Program-made: the position numbers and the translations under genes
Notes under the pieces: generated by a model
Told to the model about the DNA's origin: nothing
The model's database searches: none
What the model saw: the letters and a program-made list of their open reading frames with translations, nothing else
Part shown: piece by piece, positions 8,432 through 19,093 of the stretch
Layout of the letters: the number at the start of each line of letters is the position of its first letter
How positions within the stretch are numbered: the first letter of the stretch is position 1
Assembly: GCA_002335605.1 (NCBI GenBank)
Contig: BEDY01000003.1
Span: forward strand, 248,001 to 312,000
Length of the DNA: 64,000 nt
Direction of reading: 5' to 3'
Origin: Prillingera fragicola
Taxonomy: Eukaryota > Basidiomycota > Tremellomycetes > Trichosporonales > Trichosporonaceae

Positions 8432-11056
8432 ATGGGGCGACCAAGAACCGGCCTCGACTATGCCCTCATAGCTCGACAGCTGGGCCAGTCCATCGCTCTT
8501 CCACCGACCAAGACGAACGACCCGAATGCCAAACCGACACTCCCCGTAATCAACGGCCCAGGCGACCTCGATGGTGGGCCAACCCAGAAAGCTTCACCCA
8601 CTGGCTCGTCGCCAGCAGGTGTGCCCAACCCGGCGATGATCGGCAAGGCCATGAGCCAGCACTTTGCCAAGCGAATGTACATTCTGTGGTACATTGTCGC
8701 TGCTATTGCCGCCCTTTTCCTCCTCCGTCAATGGTTGAATCGATTACGACAGTGGCAGGTGCGCCGCAAGCTCGCCCACGCAAGAAAGCAGCCCGGCCAT
8801 GTCCCCTCCGCCGCCGGGGCGGATGTTGGTGCGCACGCCGCCCGCGCTCTCTCGGCGTTTATCAGCAACCTGCTGTTTGTCCAGGTCATCCCGCTGGCGG
8901 TCTACGACCGGACGACTCTGGCGGAGTGGCTCTGGGTCGTCGCGTACATTGGCACCATCCTGGGCCTGACGTTTAACGGCTCGTGGTATGCCGGCAAGTT
9001 TGACTGGGTCAACCCGATGGGCATGATCTCGTTTGCGCAGATCCCGCTCGTCGTCGGCCTCGCTGGGCGCAACTCGGTGCTGTCCTACGTGACTGGCGTA
9101 TCGTATGAAAAGCTCAACTTTCTGCACCGCGCCGCCGGCCGCACAGTCGTGCTCACCGCCACGCTCCATGCCTTTGGGCACGTCGGCAAAGGTCTCGCAA
9201 AGGTGGAGCAGCACCAGATTGTCACTGGCGCAGTGACGTTTACCGCCTTGCTGCTCATCTTTGTGTCATCGTTCCGCTTCATCCGAAACGCCATGTACGA
9301 GGTATTCCTGCTTGTGCACATTGGCTCTGGCCTGGCGTTCATCGTCGGCGCCTACTTTCACTACCCAAGGCTGCGCAACTGGATCTGGCCAGCCCTCGTT
9401 CTCTGGGGTCTTGACCGCGCCTGCTCCCTCGTGAGGCTCGTATGGGTCAACCAATGGTGGCTCCTCTGGCGCCGCAACACGCCCGTCCCGGACGCGCACA
9501 CGGCTACAGCCGAGCTCCTCGGCGCAGACATGTGCCGCTTGACTCTCCACCGCCCCGCCATGCGCTGGCAGCCAGGGCAGCACGCCTTACTCACCCTGCC
9601 TAGCATCGCGGGGCTGCGGTACGAGCAGCACCCGTTCACGATCGCCAACTGCCCCGACGAGGACAACTCTGGACATGTCGTCTTTCTCGTCCGCGCGCAC
9701 AACGGCGTGACGCGCAGGCTCATCGACGCTCTCCCCTCGTACTCTACCACACTTCGCGCACACATCGATGGGCCCTACGGTATCCCCAAGGACATGAACC
9801 ACTACGACAGCGTCCTCCTCTTTGCGGGCGGGTCGGGCGTCACCTTTGCTTTGGCCCACTTTCTGCAGATCTTGAGGGAGGCCCGCAAAGGCACCTCGGC
9901 AGTGACCAACCTGCATCTAGTCTGGAACGTCCGGCAGATCGGCCACATAGCCTGGATCGCGCCCATGCTCAACGACGCGCTCGCACTCGGCATAGGCGGC
10001 GTCCGCGCCCGCATCGACGTGCACGTCACCGCGTCCAGCAGCGCAGACGAGCCCGGCCCCAAGATTGAGCCCCAGCCGCCATCACGCAAGAGCTTTGCCG
10101 CAGCGAGAGAGAGACACACGTCCTTGACCGCACCGCCACCTCCACGGACGAGCTTCCGCGTGCCCGCGCGCCTGTCCCTGCCGCTTCCTCCTATGCCTGC
10201 ACCGGCGAGGTTTTCGATCCTGGGCGGAGGCCGAAGGGGGTCGGTCGTTGCCAAGAGCTCGCCACTGGCGCAGGACGCCGAGCTCAAGAGCATTAATGAC
10301 TCTACCAGCAGCTTTTCTTGCACGCTTGCGCCTAGTGTGGCTGGGTCGCCGCCTGGCGGCGTTGAGTCTCCTCGTCAAAGCGCTCTTCGCCCCGCTGGAC
10401 CGACGAGCCCGTCTACCACCCCTGCTAGCCCGACGAGCCCGACTACCCCAGCGAGCCAGACTAGCCACACAACCCCGACGAGCCCGATGAGCGTCACGCC
10501 ACCCAGCCCAACAGGCAGCGCAGACGACCTGGTCAAGCAGCACGACGACATTGTCAAAGAACGCGAAGCCGCCAAACTCGCTGTGCGCCAAAAACATTAC
10601 AGCGCAGCAACAACGGCGAGCTACGAGACAGCCAGGAGCTATCTCACGGCCAAGACAAAGTCGTTCCGCAAGTCCCGCGGCGCGCGCTCTGCCAAGCATG
10701 CAGAGCTCAGCACGGCGGCGTCCTGCAGCGCGCCCACAGCCGAGGAGGAGCTACCACCCATCCTGCGCGAAAAACCGCGCGACGACGCGCGCCGGGCAGC
10801 CAAGCGCGCTGGCCTCTCGCGCGCCGCCCAGGAGGTTCTGACGTTCCACACGGGCCGGTCTCACGCGGACAAGATTCTTGGTGCTGCGGTGGCGAGTGCG
10901 CCCGCAAACGCTTGCGGCGTTGGGGTGGCTGTTTGTGGGCCCACGGAGCTGGTGTTGGATGTGCGGAGGGCGGTGTGCAGTGTTAATACCGCGAGGGGGA
11001 TTTGGGTTAGGGGTCAGGCGAGTGTAGATTTTTATAGCGAGACCTTTGGGTTCTAG
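8432..11056 (+). CDS. Ferric/cupric reductase transmembrane component (FRE family)
   Basis: One uninterrupted frame, 874 residues. After an N-terminal membrane segment (about 84-98) comes a ferric-reductase domain with several further spans. Paired histidines that would hold the two haems are at H232/H246 and H296/H310. The FAD site HPFTIAN is at 400-406 and the NAD(P)H site GGSGVTFAL at 466-474. The enzyme would move electrons from cytosolic NADPH across the plasma membrane to reduce Fe(III) or Cu(II) before uptake. The NAD half is split by a low-complexity insertion of roughly 300 residues (about 535-830, rich in TSP words), after which the family C-terminal strands resume (GVGVAVCGPTELVLDVRRAV). 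This makes it longer than most FREs. There is no intron, unlike most neighbours. Confidence 0.9.
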   Translation: MGRPRTGLDYALIARQLGQSIALPPTKTNDPNAKPTLPVINGPGDLDGGPTQKASPTGSSPAGVPNPAMIGKAMSQHFAKRMYILWYIVAAIAALFLLRQWLNRLRQWQVRRKLAHARKQPGHVPSAAGADVGAHAARALSAFISNLLFVQVIPLAVYDRTTLAEWLWVVAYIGTILGLTFNGSWYAGKFDWVNPMGMISFAQIPLVVGLAGRNSVLSYVTGVSYEKLNFLHRAAGRTVVLTATLHAFGHVGKGLAKVEQHQIVTGAVTFTALLLIFVSSFRFIRNAMYEVFLLVHIGSGLAFIVGAYFHYPRLRNWIWPALVLWGLDRACSLVRLVWVNQWWLLWRRNTPVPDAHTATAELLGADMCRLTLHRPAMRWQPGQHALLTLPSIAGLRYEQHPFTIANCPDEDNSGHVVFLVRAHNGVTRRLIDALPSYSTTLRAHIDGPYGIPKDMNHYDSVLLFAGGSGVTFALAHFLQILREARKGTSAVTNLHLVWNVRQIGHIAWIAPMLNDALALGIGGVRARIDVHVTASSSADEPGPKIEPQPPSRKSFAAARERHTSLTAPPPPRTSFRVPARLSLPLPPMPAPARFSILGGGRRGSVVAKSSPLAQDAELKSINDSTSSFSCTLAPSVAGSPPGGVESPRQSALRPAGPTSPSTTPASPTSPTTPASQTSHTTPTSPMSVTPPSPTGSADDLVKQHDDIVKEREAAKLAVRQKHYSAATTASYETARSYLTAKTKSFRKSRGARSAKHAELSTAASCSAPTAEEELPPILREKPRDDARRAAKRAGLSRAAQEVLTFHTGRSHADKILGAAVASAPANACGVGVAVCGPTELVLDVRRAVCSVNTARGIWVRGQASVDFYSETFGF

Positions 11057-12077
11057 TACGTTGTTAATATTGTATAGAAGACTGTAACGACCACACTACA
11101 TGTAGTTATGACTTTCCTGTCGAGAGAGACGTGCTTGTGAACGTCAACCTTGCGCACTATGGTGACTGACTCTGCTTATGTAATTTAATAATGTGTCGTT
11201 CCTGATCTGCGCAATTGCTCCCGAAACTACTCCCGAAAGTGGAATGGGTCTGGTTGTTTGGCTCTCACAGTCCAGGCACGCCGCGCCTTGCTGCCCAATC
11301 TCGGCTCCTCCTGTTGCCTGTTGGCAGCCGCTGCGGCCTGCGGTGGCCCGCCGTACCACCCATGCAGCAGCTTGCTCGTCATCGAGGTCTGGGACAGTCT
11401 CCTACCGCGTGGTACAATCCTGGGTGGCCACTGCCGCCGACGCAACAGCACGTCATAACACAGTCATCTTATTTCTGCAAGCGACAGTCATCGTCTTGCT
11501 CTGCTCGCATGCAGTGCCGAGGCTGCATGATCTCGCGAGCTCGAGAGGTGCACGACCTCCAGCTCGTCAGAGCGACCACCACCCACATGGAGCTGGTACG
11601 TCTCGGCCCTGCCCTGCCTGCCCTGCACCACCGCCAGATCATGAACAGTATGGCGAGGCTGCGAGATAAGAAGCCATCGTGTCACCTCCAGAGCATGTTT
11701 CTCCCACCATCCCGCTGCTACCAACGCCATCTTTCAATCCGCAGCACGCCATCAGCCTCCCGCCACTGCCGCCACTGCCGCCCCTGGTCTTGCCATCTCA
11801 GACACGCCGAAGCTAGTCACCACACTGTACTGAATCCACGCGGTGTTTCACTGCACGCCATCGCACGTATTTGTCCCTAATCGCCCCGCAATAACACGGC
11901 GCCGTCAACAGCAGCTAAAACCTCGTTGTCCGACTTTGATCCGGATACCGATTGTTACTTGATCATCATCAATCAACACCCGTCTACACCCTCAGCGCAC
12001 TCTACACCAACCCAAGCGGTAGATGACCCCCGCGACCTTCTTCACCTCACCTCTCGCAACTCCCGGCAGCGTCACCA
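11057..12077. other. Intergenic region
   Basis: 1.0 kb between the reductase and the MFS gene, both plus-strand, holding the reductase terminator and the MFS promoter or leader. Frames at 11215-11880 and 11193-11669 overlap each other and carry no domain. I see nothing else. Confidence 0.45.
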
Positions 12078-13790
12078 ATGGCGGCCAACCTCGCGCACAC
12101 GGACAGCGGCCCGGCCTTGGCCGAGCTGGAGACCAAGCAGCGGGTTAAAGAAGAGGGCGTGCACGTCTCCGTCGACTCGGAGTATGACAAGAGCACCCTG
12201 CCCCCCGGCACGCTGGATCCTGTCTACGAAGCGAAAGCGCGCGTGCTTAACCGTGCTGTACGTCACTGGCCTGAGGGATGTTGCTGACGAGCCAGATTCT
12301 CGATATCGGCATGGGATGGTATCAGTGGCAGCTCTTTGTCGTCGTCGGCTTTGGCTGGGCCGCAGACAACCTCTGGCCGATCGTGACCTCGCTCATTCGT
12401 GCGTCGCCCATGGTTTGACGCAGCTAACCCCAGTGCCTCCGATCGCAAAGGAGTTTGGACCCAAGAACCCGCCCCTCCTGACCCTTGCACAGAACATTGG
12501 CCTGCTCGCTGGCGCCATGTTCTGGGGCTTTGGATGCGACATCTTTGGCCGCAAGTGGGCGTTCAACCTGACTCTTGGCGGTGCGTCAGATCCTAAGAGC
12601 TGCACGACGCGAGCGATCGCTGACGTACAGTGACTGCCGTGTTTGGCATGATTGCCGCGAGTGCGCCAAACTTTGCCGCAGCAGGCGTGTGGGTCGCGCT
12701 CTGGTCTTTCGGCGTCGGTGGAAACTTGCCTGTCGACTCGGCCGTCTTTCTCGAGTTCCTGCCTGGCACACACCAGTACCTGCTCACGATCCTGAGTATC
12801 GACTGGGCCCTCGCCCAGGTGCTCGCGACGCTCATCGCGTGGCCACTGCTCGGCAACATGACCTGCGGGGCCGACGATGTCCCCTGCACGCGCAAGGCCA
12901 ACATGGGCTGGCGGTACTTTGTCATCTGCATGGGTGGTTTGTCGCTGCTCATGTTCCTCATTCGGTTCTTGTGCTTTACCATCTACGAGTCGCCAAAGTA
13001 TCTCATGGGCAAGGGCCAGGACGAGGAGGCGGTCCGCATAGTGCACGAAGTCGCTCGTCGCAACGGCAAGACCTCGCATCTCACCATTGACGACCTCAAG
13101 GCGTGTGAGCCTGCCGGTTACGTCGCTGAGACCAACGCCTCCGCGGCCGTCAAGCGCAAGCTGCAGAGTCTCGACTTTTCGCACATCAAGGCTCTCTTTT
13201 CCTCAAAGAAACTGGCCTTTTCCACGGCCATGATCATGGCTGTCTGGGCGCTCATCGGCCTAGGCTACCCGCTCTACAACGCATTCTTGCCCTATATCCA
13301 GGAGACGCGCAACTTTCAAGAAGGCCCCTCCAGCACCTACCTCACGTACAGGAACACGCTCATCATTGCCGTCCTCGGCGTGCCGGGCGCGCTCCTCGGC
13401 GGCTTCCTTGTCGAACGCAAATTCCTCGGCCGCAAGGGTGTCCTCGCGCTCTTTACGACCCTCACGGGCGTCTTTCTCTTTGCCTCCACGACCGCGCCCA
13501 ACGCCAACGCTCTCCTGGGCTGGAACTGCGGCTTCAACTTTTGCTCGGCACTCATGTACGCCGTGCTGTACAGCTACACGCCCGAGATCTTCCCCACCAT
13601 CCACCGCGGCACGGGCAACGCGCTCACCGCAACCTCGAACCGCGTCTTTGGCATCATGGCGCCCATTCTCGCTATTGCCGCCAACCTCAAGAAGGCCGCG
13701 CCAGTGTACGTCTCTGGAGCGCTGTTTATTGCCGCAGGGTTCATCTGCTGCATCCTGCCGTACGAGTCGCGCGGTAAGACTAGCTTGTAA
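12078..13790 (+). CDS. MFS transporter (SV2/SVOP-like sugar-porter group)
   Basis: Four exons: 12078-12257, 12296-12398, 12434-12580 and 12631-13790, with three introns of 35-50 nt that keep phase. The product has 529 residues. After a hydrophilic N terminus the first span begins DIGMGWYQWQLFVVVGFGWA. The inter-span signature GCDIFGRKWAF follows span 2, and a large loop between spans 6 and 7 contains ESPKYLMGKGQDEEA. These features match the SV2/SVOP-like branch of the major facilitator superfamily, plasma-membrane carriers of organic solutes. GNLPVDSAVFLEFLPGTHQ in the fifth-span region is typical of that branch. The start ATG has a favourable context (CACCAATGG). The substrate is not predictable. 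Confidence 0.88.
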
Positions 13791-14784
13791 GCTGTCGAGG
13801 CGAGGTGTCCTGGCTGGCGCTTAATCGAGGCTGCCCTTTGAGAGGGCCAGCAACGCGGCGCATGTAGTGACTACTTTTTTTGAGCCTGTATGATCTTGAG
13901 ATTGAGGCGAGCGACATAGTAAGATTGCTGGCTATGTACAAGCGAAGCCAACAGAGTGTGCTTTTGCATTTGGATCTGCCTGTTGCTGTTGGGTGCTCCA
14001 TTGACAGCCGCATCGCTGAAAACGAGGAATTGGCGAGTGAACCAAACAAGCACTAGTGTCCCAAGGGCCATGGAGAGCCTAGTCATTGGTCAGGCTGCCA
14101 TCCCAAATGTTGTCCCGCACGTTGTCCACTCTTGCTCGATGATTATTATGGTGCTCGTAGTACCCGGCGCTGATTTGGTCCCAGTTAACGAGTAGGTAAC
14201 GGGGAGCCACTGTGGGTGTATTCTGAAAAGGCGTGACAAGAGTCACCTGCGTTGTACACCTAGGTCTCGATCAGTCGTGGTGTGGAGTTGTATCGCGTGT
14301 CGATGTATCAATGTCCATGGCACTTTTGATGGGCTAGTGGCTGGCAATCTTGTTTGGCTTGGGTGTGCAGGGCAGTCCATCACTGCTTGCCAAGTACTCA
14401 CGATTGCTTACGAGTTGCACGCTGCATGCTGGGTAGTGTGCACCCTGCAAGGTCGACTCGACTTTGTGAATGCTGATGCCACAAAGGCGCCACACCCTCA
14501 CCTATCTCACCATTCTCACTCTCACTTTCATATTCCTATGACACGTTTTCTTCTGTACCCTTTCTTGCTTTCATAGTCGTTGTGCATGCATCGAGCACAC
14601 TCGTATTCGAGTAGTGCAAGATAAACGATCAGAACGGCGAACCTCCCGAACACTCGCTCCCCCACTCTGCTCCCCCACTCTACATGTCGGCTCACTCCGC
14701 TAGATACCGTGTCGTCTCCTGTGCTCTAACAACTATCGCGTTCTCTCTTTCCACTCTATTCGCACAGTCAACGACAAGCCAGTC
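13791..14784. other. Intergenic region
   Basis: 994 nt upstream of the GH20 fusion gene, presumably its promoter and leader plus the MFS 3' end. Small frames on both strands have no supporting features. Confidence 0.45.
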
Positions 14785-17370
14785 ATGATCCTCAGTACAG
14801 AACAGGCAGCACAAGGCCGGGTACGCGTCTACCGCAACGTCTCAATCGTCAACGATGGCCCACCCGTCGACATTGCCATTGAAGGAGCTCGTGTCGTCGG
14901 CATTGGCTCTGTCCCAGAAAATGTCCCAAACGGCACAGTCGAGGTTGACGCGACGGGCCTAGAGCTCAGGCCAGGCATTATCAACATTGTGCCCACGGCC
15001 ACCCCATCACCGGACAGTGTGCTGAGCGGCATCACGACCCAGGTAGTCGAGACTGACCCATCAAGCCCGAGCGTGGGCAACACGATGCGCGTCGTCCCCC
15101 TCGACGAGCTCGCGCACAGCCGGGCTCCCGCACAGGCGCTCGCTGCCGCATTGGATGGCGGAGCATGGGGCATGTCTTCCTCGTTGAGTGCAGAGGCCAT
15201 GTTCGACCAGCAGCCTCTCCCGGCTGACGTCCAGGGTAGCCCACGTCGAGAGCTGCTCCGATCTCTCGTCCAGGTCCTCTCCTGGCGCAGCGGACTGTGG
15301 ATCGCAACCCAGGACGGTATCGAGCTGGAGGCTCTCAGACAAGCATACAGTCTCGCGGAAACGTATTCACTGCGGCCTGGCCCAGTCTTGGTCGAGCTCG
15401 GCAACCAAAAGCCCACAATCGACATGGCACAGCTGGGGATCAAACACAACTGGAACATGATTCATCGCGTGTCGCTGGAGAGCAACGCCGTGTCGGCCTC
15501 ACGAATGGGTCTGCTACGTGGGGACATTCCCCGTGGACAACTGCAGATCGGAGCTGCTGCCGATCTGGTCCTCAGTAAACCGGTACTGAACGCCAGCGGT
15601 CGTGTCAACAAGGCGCCCACAAGGATTGCCCCCGAGCTTGTTGTCGAGGTGCTTGTTGGCGGTGTCCCAGTGGTCTCCGACGGCAAACTCACTGGCGCGA
15701 CACCAGGCGAGGCACTCAAGAGTCTCCTCCCCGGTCACCGATCCGTCGTCCCCTCAGTCGCCTTTGAGATCGATTCCGCCAAAACGCCCAATGAGGGCCC
15801 GCAGTACATTGACTCTATTCATTGGTTTGCCCGCACCTTTGGTCTCAAAGTCGACGACCCCGAGCTCGCTGCAGCCGCCGAGGTCTTTGGGAAACCAGAC
15901 TACGATGACGGCGAGTGCTTTCCCGGTATCGTGACAGTGGCCACAAGTGTCGATCCCTCTCTCCCTGAAGAGGGCTTTCGGGTCCACATTGGAAAGAACG
16001 GCTTTGCAGTCACAGGCGGTTCCAAGGCGGGCATCTTTTACGGCCTGACCGTCTTGTCCCAGCTGCAAGACTCTCGCCGTGGGGATCATGCGCCGCCACT
16101 GCCGTTTGGCACCTGCTCGTCTGCCCCAACGCACGCCCACCGCGGCCTCATGATTGATGTCGCGCGACACTTTCGGCCTGTAGAAGACGTCTGCCGCATC
16201 ATTGACCTCATGGCCAAACATCGGCTCAACGTGTTTCACTTTCACCTGACAGACGACCAAGGGTGGCGCTACGAGGTCCCCGGCTGGCCGCTGTGTACTG
16301 AAGTTGGCAGCAAGCGCAGCAAGACCCAGCTCGGGCACGGCCCCAAGTCGCGCGTCGAGCCCATTGCCCACTCGGGTTTCTACACTGCGGCCGACATTGC
16401 CAAGATTGTCGCCTACGCCAAAGCCCGCTTTGTGCGTATCATTCCCGAAGTCGAGTTTCCGGGCCACGTCCAGGCTCTGCTCGCAGCCTACCCAGAGCTC
16501 GGCAACGGCGATGCAGCACCAATGCCCACCGAGCCATGGCCGAACGCAGGCCTGAACCCGCACACCATCAACCTCGAGCCGTCCACGCTCGAGTTTTGCA
16601 AAACGGCAATTGACGCCCTCATCGCCCTCTTCCCAGACTCGGACATCATCGGTATCGGCGGCGACGAGGTGCCCGTTGGCGAGTGGGAAGCCTCAGCCGC
16701 GGCGCGCAAGCGCATGGCAGACCTGGGTATCCCAGACGCCCACGCCATCCAGCCATGGATCACCAACCAGCTCTGCGCGCACGTCACGTCCCGTGGCAAG
16801 ACACCACACGCATGGGACGAAGTCCTCGCCGGCCCCGTCCCAGCCGGCACAGTGATTGCGGCCTGGCGCGGGCATCGCTCCGCGACCGTCTCCCTCGCGC
16901 GGGGCCACCCCACCATTGCGTGTCCCGACCTAGAGGCCTATCTCGACTACAGGCAAGGCGACAGCGCGGACGAGCCCGTCCCGATTGGCCCGCCGCTCAC
17001 GCTCGAGGGCGCATGGCAGCTCCGTGTCCCCGAGGGGTGTATTGGTGGCCAGGCGAATATCTGGACCGAACACCTGCAGACGCGTGAGCAGCTCGACTAT
17101 GCCGCCTTTCCGCGTTTGTGCGCCATTGCTGAGCGGCTGTGGGTCGGCGGTGAGCCGGGGGACTTTGCCGAGTTTGAGCGCAGGATGGACAGCCATTATC
17201 AGCGCCTAGGGGAGTGGGGGGTCGCGTATCGGTCGCCTGACGGGCCGAGGGGAGAGCAGCGCAAGCCAGGCGTGCACGGCAACCCGCGCACGAGGGCGTT
17301 TAGGGAGGCCGCGTTGGAGGAGCTGTGCAGTAACTTGATCATTGAGGACATTCCGCCTGCGTACACCTAG
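14785..17370 (+). CDS. Fusion of degenerate D-aminoacylase-like domain and GH20 beta-N-acetylhexosaminidase
   Basis: One intronless frame of 861 residues. Residues 1-320 follow the outline of N-acyl-D-amino-acid deacylases: an N-terminal strand set (RVRVYRNVSIVNDG), ALDGGAWGMSSSLS, and the C-terminal GQLQIGAAADLVLSKP and VEVLVGGVPVVSDGKLTGA. The metal-binding His-x-His after LRPGIIN is missing, and the middle is shorter than in the enzymes. Residues 330-440 resemble the GH20b domain, and 450-790 are a GH20 barrel: RGLMIDVARHF, HFHLTDDQGWRYEV, catalytic D627-E628 in GIGGDEVP, and GGQANIWTEHL. GH20 enzymes release terminal GlcNAc/GalNAc by substrate-assisted catalysis. DDQGWR and the other motifs are of the bacterial style rather than that of classical fungal hexosaminidases. 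No signal peptide is seen, so it may act inside the cell. Confidence 0.88.
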   Translation: MILSTEQAAQGRVRVYRNVSIVNDGPPVDIAIEGARVVGIGSVPENVPNGTVEVDATGLELRPGIINIVPTATPSPDSVLSGITTQVVETDPSSPSVGNTMRVVPLDELAHSRAPAQALAAALDGGAWGMSSSLSAEAMFDQQPLPADVQGSPRRELLRSLVQVLSWRSGLWIATQDGIELEALRQAYSLAETYSLRPGPVLVELGNQKPTIDMAQLGIKHNWNMIHRVSLESNAVSASRMGLLRGDIPRGQLQIGAAADLVLSKPVLNASGRVNKAPTRIAPELVVEVLVGGVPVVSDGKLTGATPGEALKSLLPGHRSVVPSVAFEIDSAKTPNEGPQYIDSIHWFARTFGLKVDDPELAAAAEVFGKPDYDDGECFPGIVTVATSVDPSLPEEGFRVHIGKNGFAVTGGSKAGIFYGLTVLSQLQDSRRGDHAPPLPFGTCSSAPTHAHRGLMIDVARHFRPVEDVCRIIDLMAKHRLNVFHFHLTDDQGWRYEVPGWPLCTEVGSKRSKTQLGHGPKSRVEPIAHSGFYTAADIAKIVAYAKARFVRIIPEVEFPGHVQALLAAYPELGNGDAAPMPTEPWPNAGLNPHTINLEPSTLEFCKTAIDALIALFPDSDIIGIGGDEVPVGEWEASAAARKRMADLGIPDAHAIQPWITNQLCAHVTSRGKTPHAWDEVLAGPVPAGTVIAAWRGHRSATVSLARGHPTIACPDLEAYLDYRQGDSADEPVPIGPPLTLEGAWQLRVPEGCIGGQANIWTEHLQTREQLDYAAFPRLCAIAERLWVGGEPGDFAEFERRMDSHYQRLGEWGVAYRSPDGPRGEQRKPGVHGNPRTRAFREAALEELCSNLIIEDIPPAYT

Positions 17371-17579
17371 AGAGAGTCGTCTGATAGCTAGCTAGTTGAC
17401 ATTGTTGTATGTGCCATGCCTTGTCATGCGAGCTTGCCATCAGAAATCAAGGCAGAGTTGTTGACAAACGAGTGTGGTGCCCCGCAGTGCTGACGGCCGG
17501 GGATGGCTCGGCACAATCCATCGCATCTCACCTCATCTGTTATCAATCATCCTCATCCAGCTTGACAAGCAAAGTACAT

Positions 17580-17588
17580 GTATATAAG
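17580..17588 (+). promoter_or_regulatory. TATA box of the flavin-reductase-like gene
   Basis: GTATATAAG lies 77 nt before the ATG at 17665. An in-frame upstream ATG at 17578 overlaps this box and is therefore unlikely to be in the transcript. Confidence 0.6.
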
Positions 17589-17664
17589 CACTCTGGCACG
17601 AGCCTCAACACATCTCATCCCCACCCATACCACTGTCAGCAAATACCTGTCGACAACAGCGAAA

Positions 17665-18928
17665 ATGGCCGCCCGCCTCCCCTTTGCAGGTACGATCCGC
17701 ACAAGCCAAGACATGACCAGCGCTGACGAGCAACCAGAGACCGAAGCGCTTCGCCCCGAGTTTGACCGCGAGACACGCGTGACGCTCACCAAGACGCCTG
17801 TACCGCACTTTAAAGCCGGCGGGGGGCTCAACGATCTCGTGAGACTTTCTTGGCCCAAGCGAGTGCTGACGAGCAACAGCCCAATGCGCAGGATTTCCAC
17901 CCTGATAACGCAACTTGGCGCACAGTCGACCCGGACACGCTCTCCAAGGCCGATGCGTACAAGGCATGCCTTTTGCTTATTGTCCGTGCTGACGCGCAGT
18001 TTATCAGTTCCGGGGTGGCGCCGAGGCCAATCGCGTTCGTGTCCTCCATGGGCCCTGATGGCAACACCAACGTGCGTCGATGCCGAGAGAGGGCCGCTGA
18101 CGGGATAGCTTGCGCCGTTCTCCTACTTTAACGTCGTGTCGCCTGATCCGCCTACTGTCATGGTTTCTATTGGGAACAATCCGGCGGGCAGGGAGGGGCT
18201 CAAGGGTGAGTGCTGTTGCCGTCCCGGAGGTCTGCCTCCACGCCTTTTCTCCTGGGTACGGCCTTGACGAGCCCGGGGTGCTGGGAAGTACTGGGAATGG
18301 ACCTGGAAGACGCTTGACGCAGCTGACAGCGCAGATACGGTGTGGAACATTCTCAAAACCAAAGAGTTTGCCGTCAGCATCATATCCGAGCCCTTTGTTG
18401 AGGCTGCAAACTACACGGCCATGGATGCGCCGCTCGAGGTCGACGAGTATGCACTGTCAGGCCTTACACCGCGCAAGTCAGAGTAAGTCTTGAGCCGAGG
18501 TTCAGGTGTCGGAGACTGACGTTTAGGACGATCAAACCGCCCCATGTCGCAGAGTCGGCCTTCTCGATGGAATGCACCCTCACGCACCACTACAAGATAA
18601 CGAGCGACGATGGCAAGACCGAGTATACCATGGTGCTGGGCCGTGTAAGGCGTGTTCATGTTGTGGGTATTGTGATCTTGGGCAGAGTGCATGATTGACG
18701 CGACGCAGAAAGAGTTTCTGTTTGGCGAGGACAAGCTAAAGGTGCTTCCGGAGAGGCTCAGGCCAGCGTCCAGGTTTGGTGGGACGACTTATGGACGATC
18801 CATGGCGTGAGTACTCGGTTGTGGGGGAGGTGCTGACTCGCAGCACGTACGACATTATGCGTCCCAAGTGGGCTGATTTCAAGGACACTGAAGAGGTCAA
18901 GAAGATTGTTGAGCAAGGGAAGAAGTAG
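17665..18928 (+). CDS. Flavin reductase-like (FMN-binding split barrel) protein
   Basis: Nine exons join in phase: 17665-17689, 17738-17838, 17892-17963, 18000-18071, 18109-18205, 18335-18482, 18527-18644, 18709-18806 and 18844-18928, giving 271 residues. The core is the flavin-reductase-like domain: FISSGVAPRPIAFVSS, then LAPFSYFNVVSPDPPTVMVS and EFAVSIISEPFVEAANYTA. Members bind FMN and act as NAD(P)H:flavin oxidoreductases or related redox proteins; the partner is unknown. The third intron (17964-17999) has a GC donor instead of GT and is a multiple of three, so retention would add 12 residues to the most conserved segment. Removing it restores the family spacing exactly. The fifth intron, 129 nt, is long for this locus. 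An in-frame ATG at 17578 could add a mitochondrial-like leader but overlaps the TATA box. Confidence 0.85.
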
Positions 18929-19084
18929 ATATGCCAATAGATGAATGCTGTTGGTGATCAAGCCAGGGCTGCAGCAAGAACCATTGCCTTTGCGTTTTCA
19001 AGACTTGGGGACCACATGCACAGCTCGTTGTGCATGCATGCATACCCCACATGTCCATAGTCATGCATCCAAAAAGAATAAAAC

Positions 19085-19089
19085 AAAAA
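19085..19089 (-). terminator. RNA polymerase III terminator of tRNA-Pro
   Basis: An A5 run on the plus strand is a T5 run on the minus strand, starting 5 nt after the tRNA 3' end. Confidence 0.7.
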
Positions 19090-19093
19090 TCAA

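Noticed and set aside
8432..11056. NADPH oxidase (NOX) as identity of the haem/FAD protein
   Set aside because: Low-complexity insertion, N-terminal extra span and motif spacing fit ferric reductases; the NOX-type loops are not seen.
17578..17664. Upstream in-frame ATG giving the flavin-reductase-like protein a mitochondrial-like leader
   Set aside because: The ATG overlaps the TATA box, so it should lie before the transcription start.
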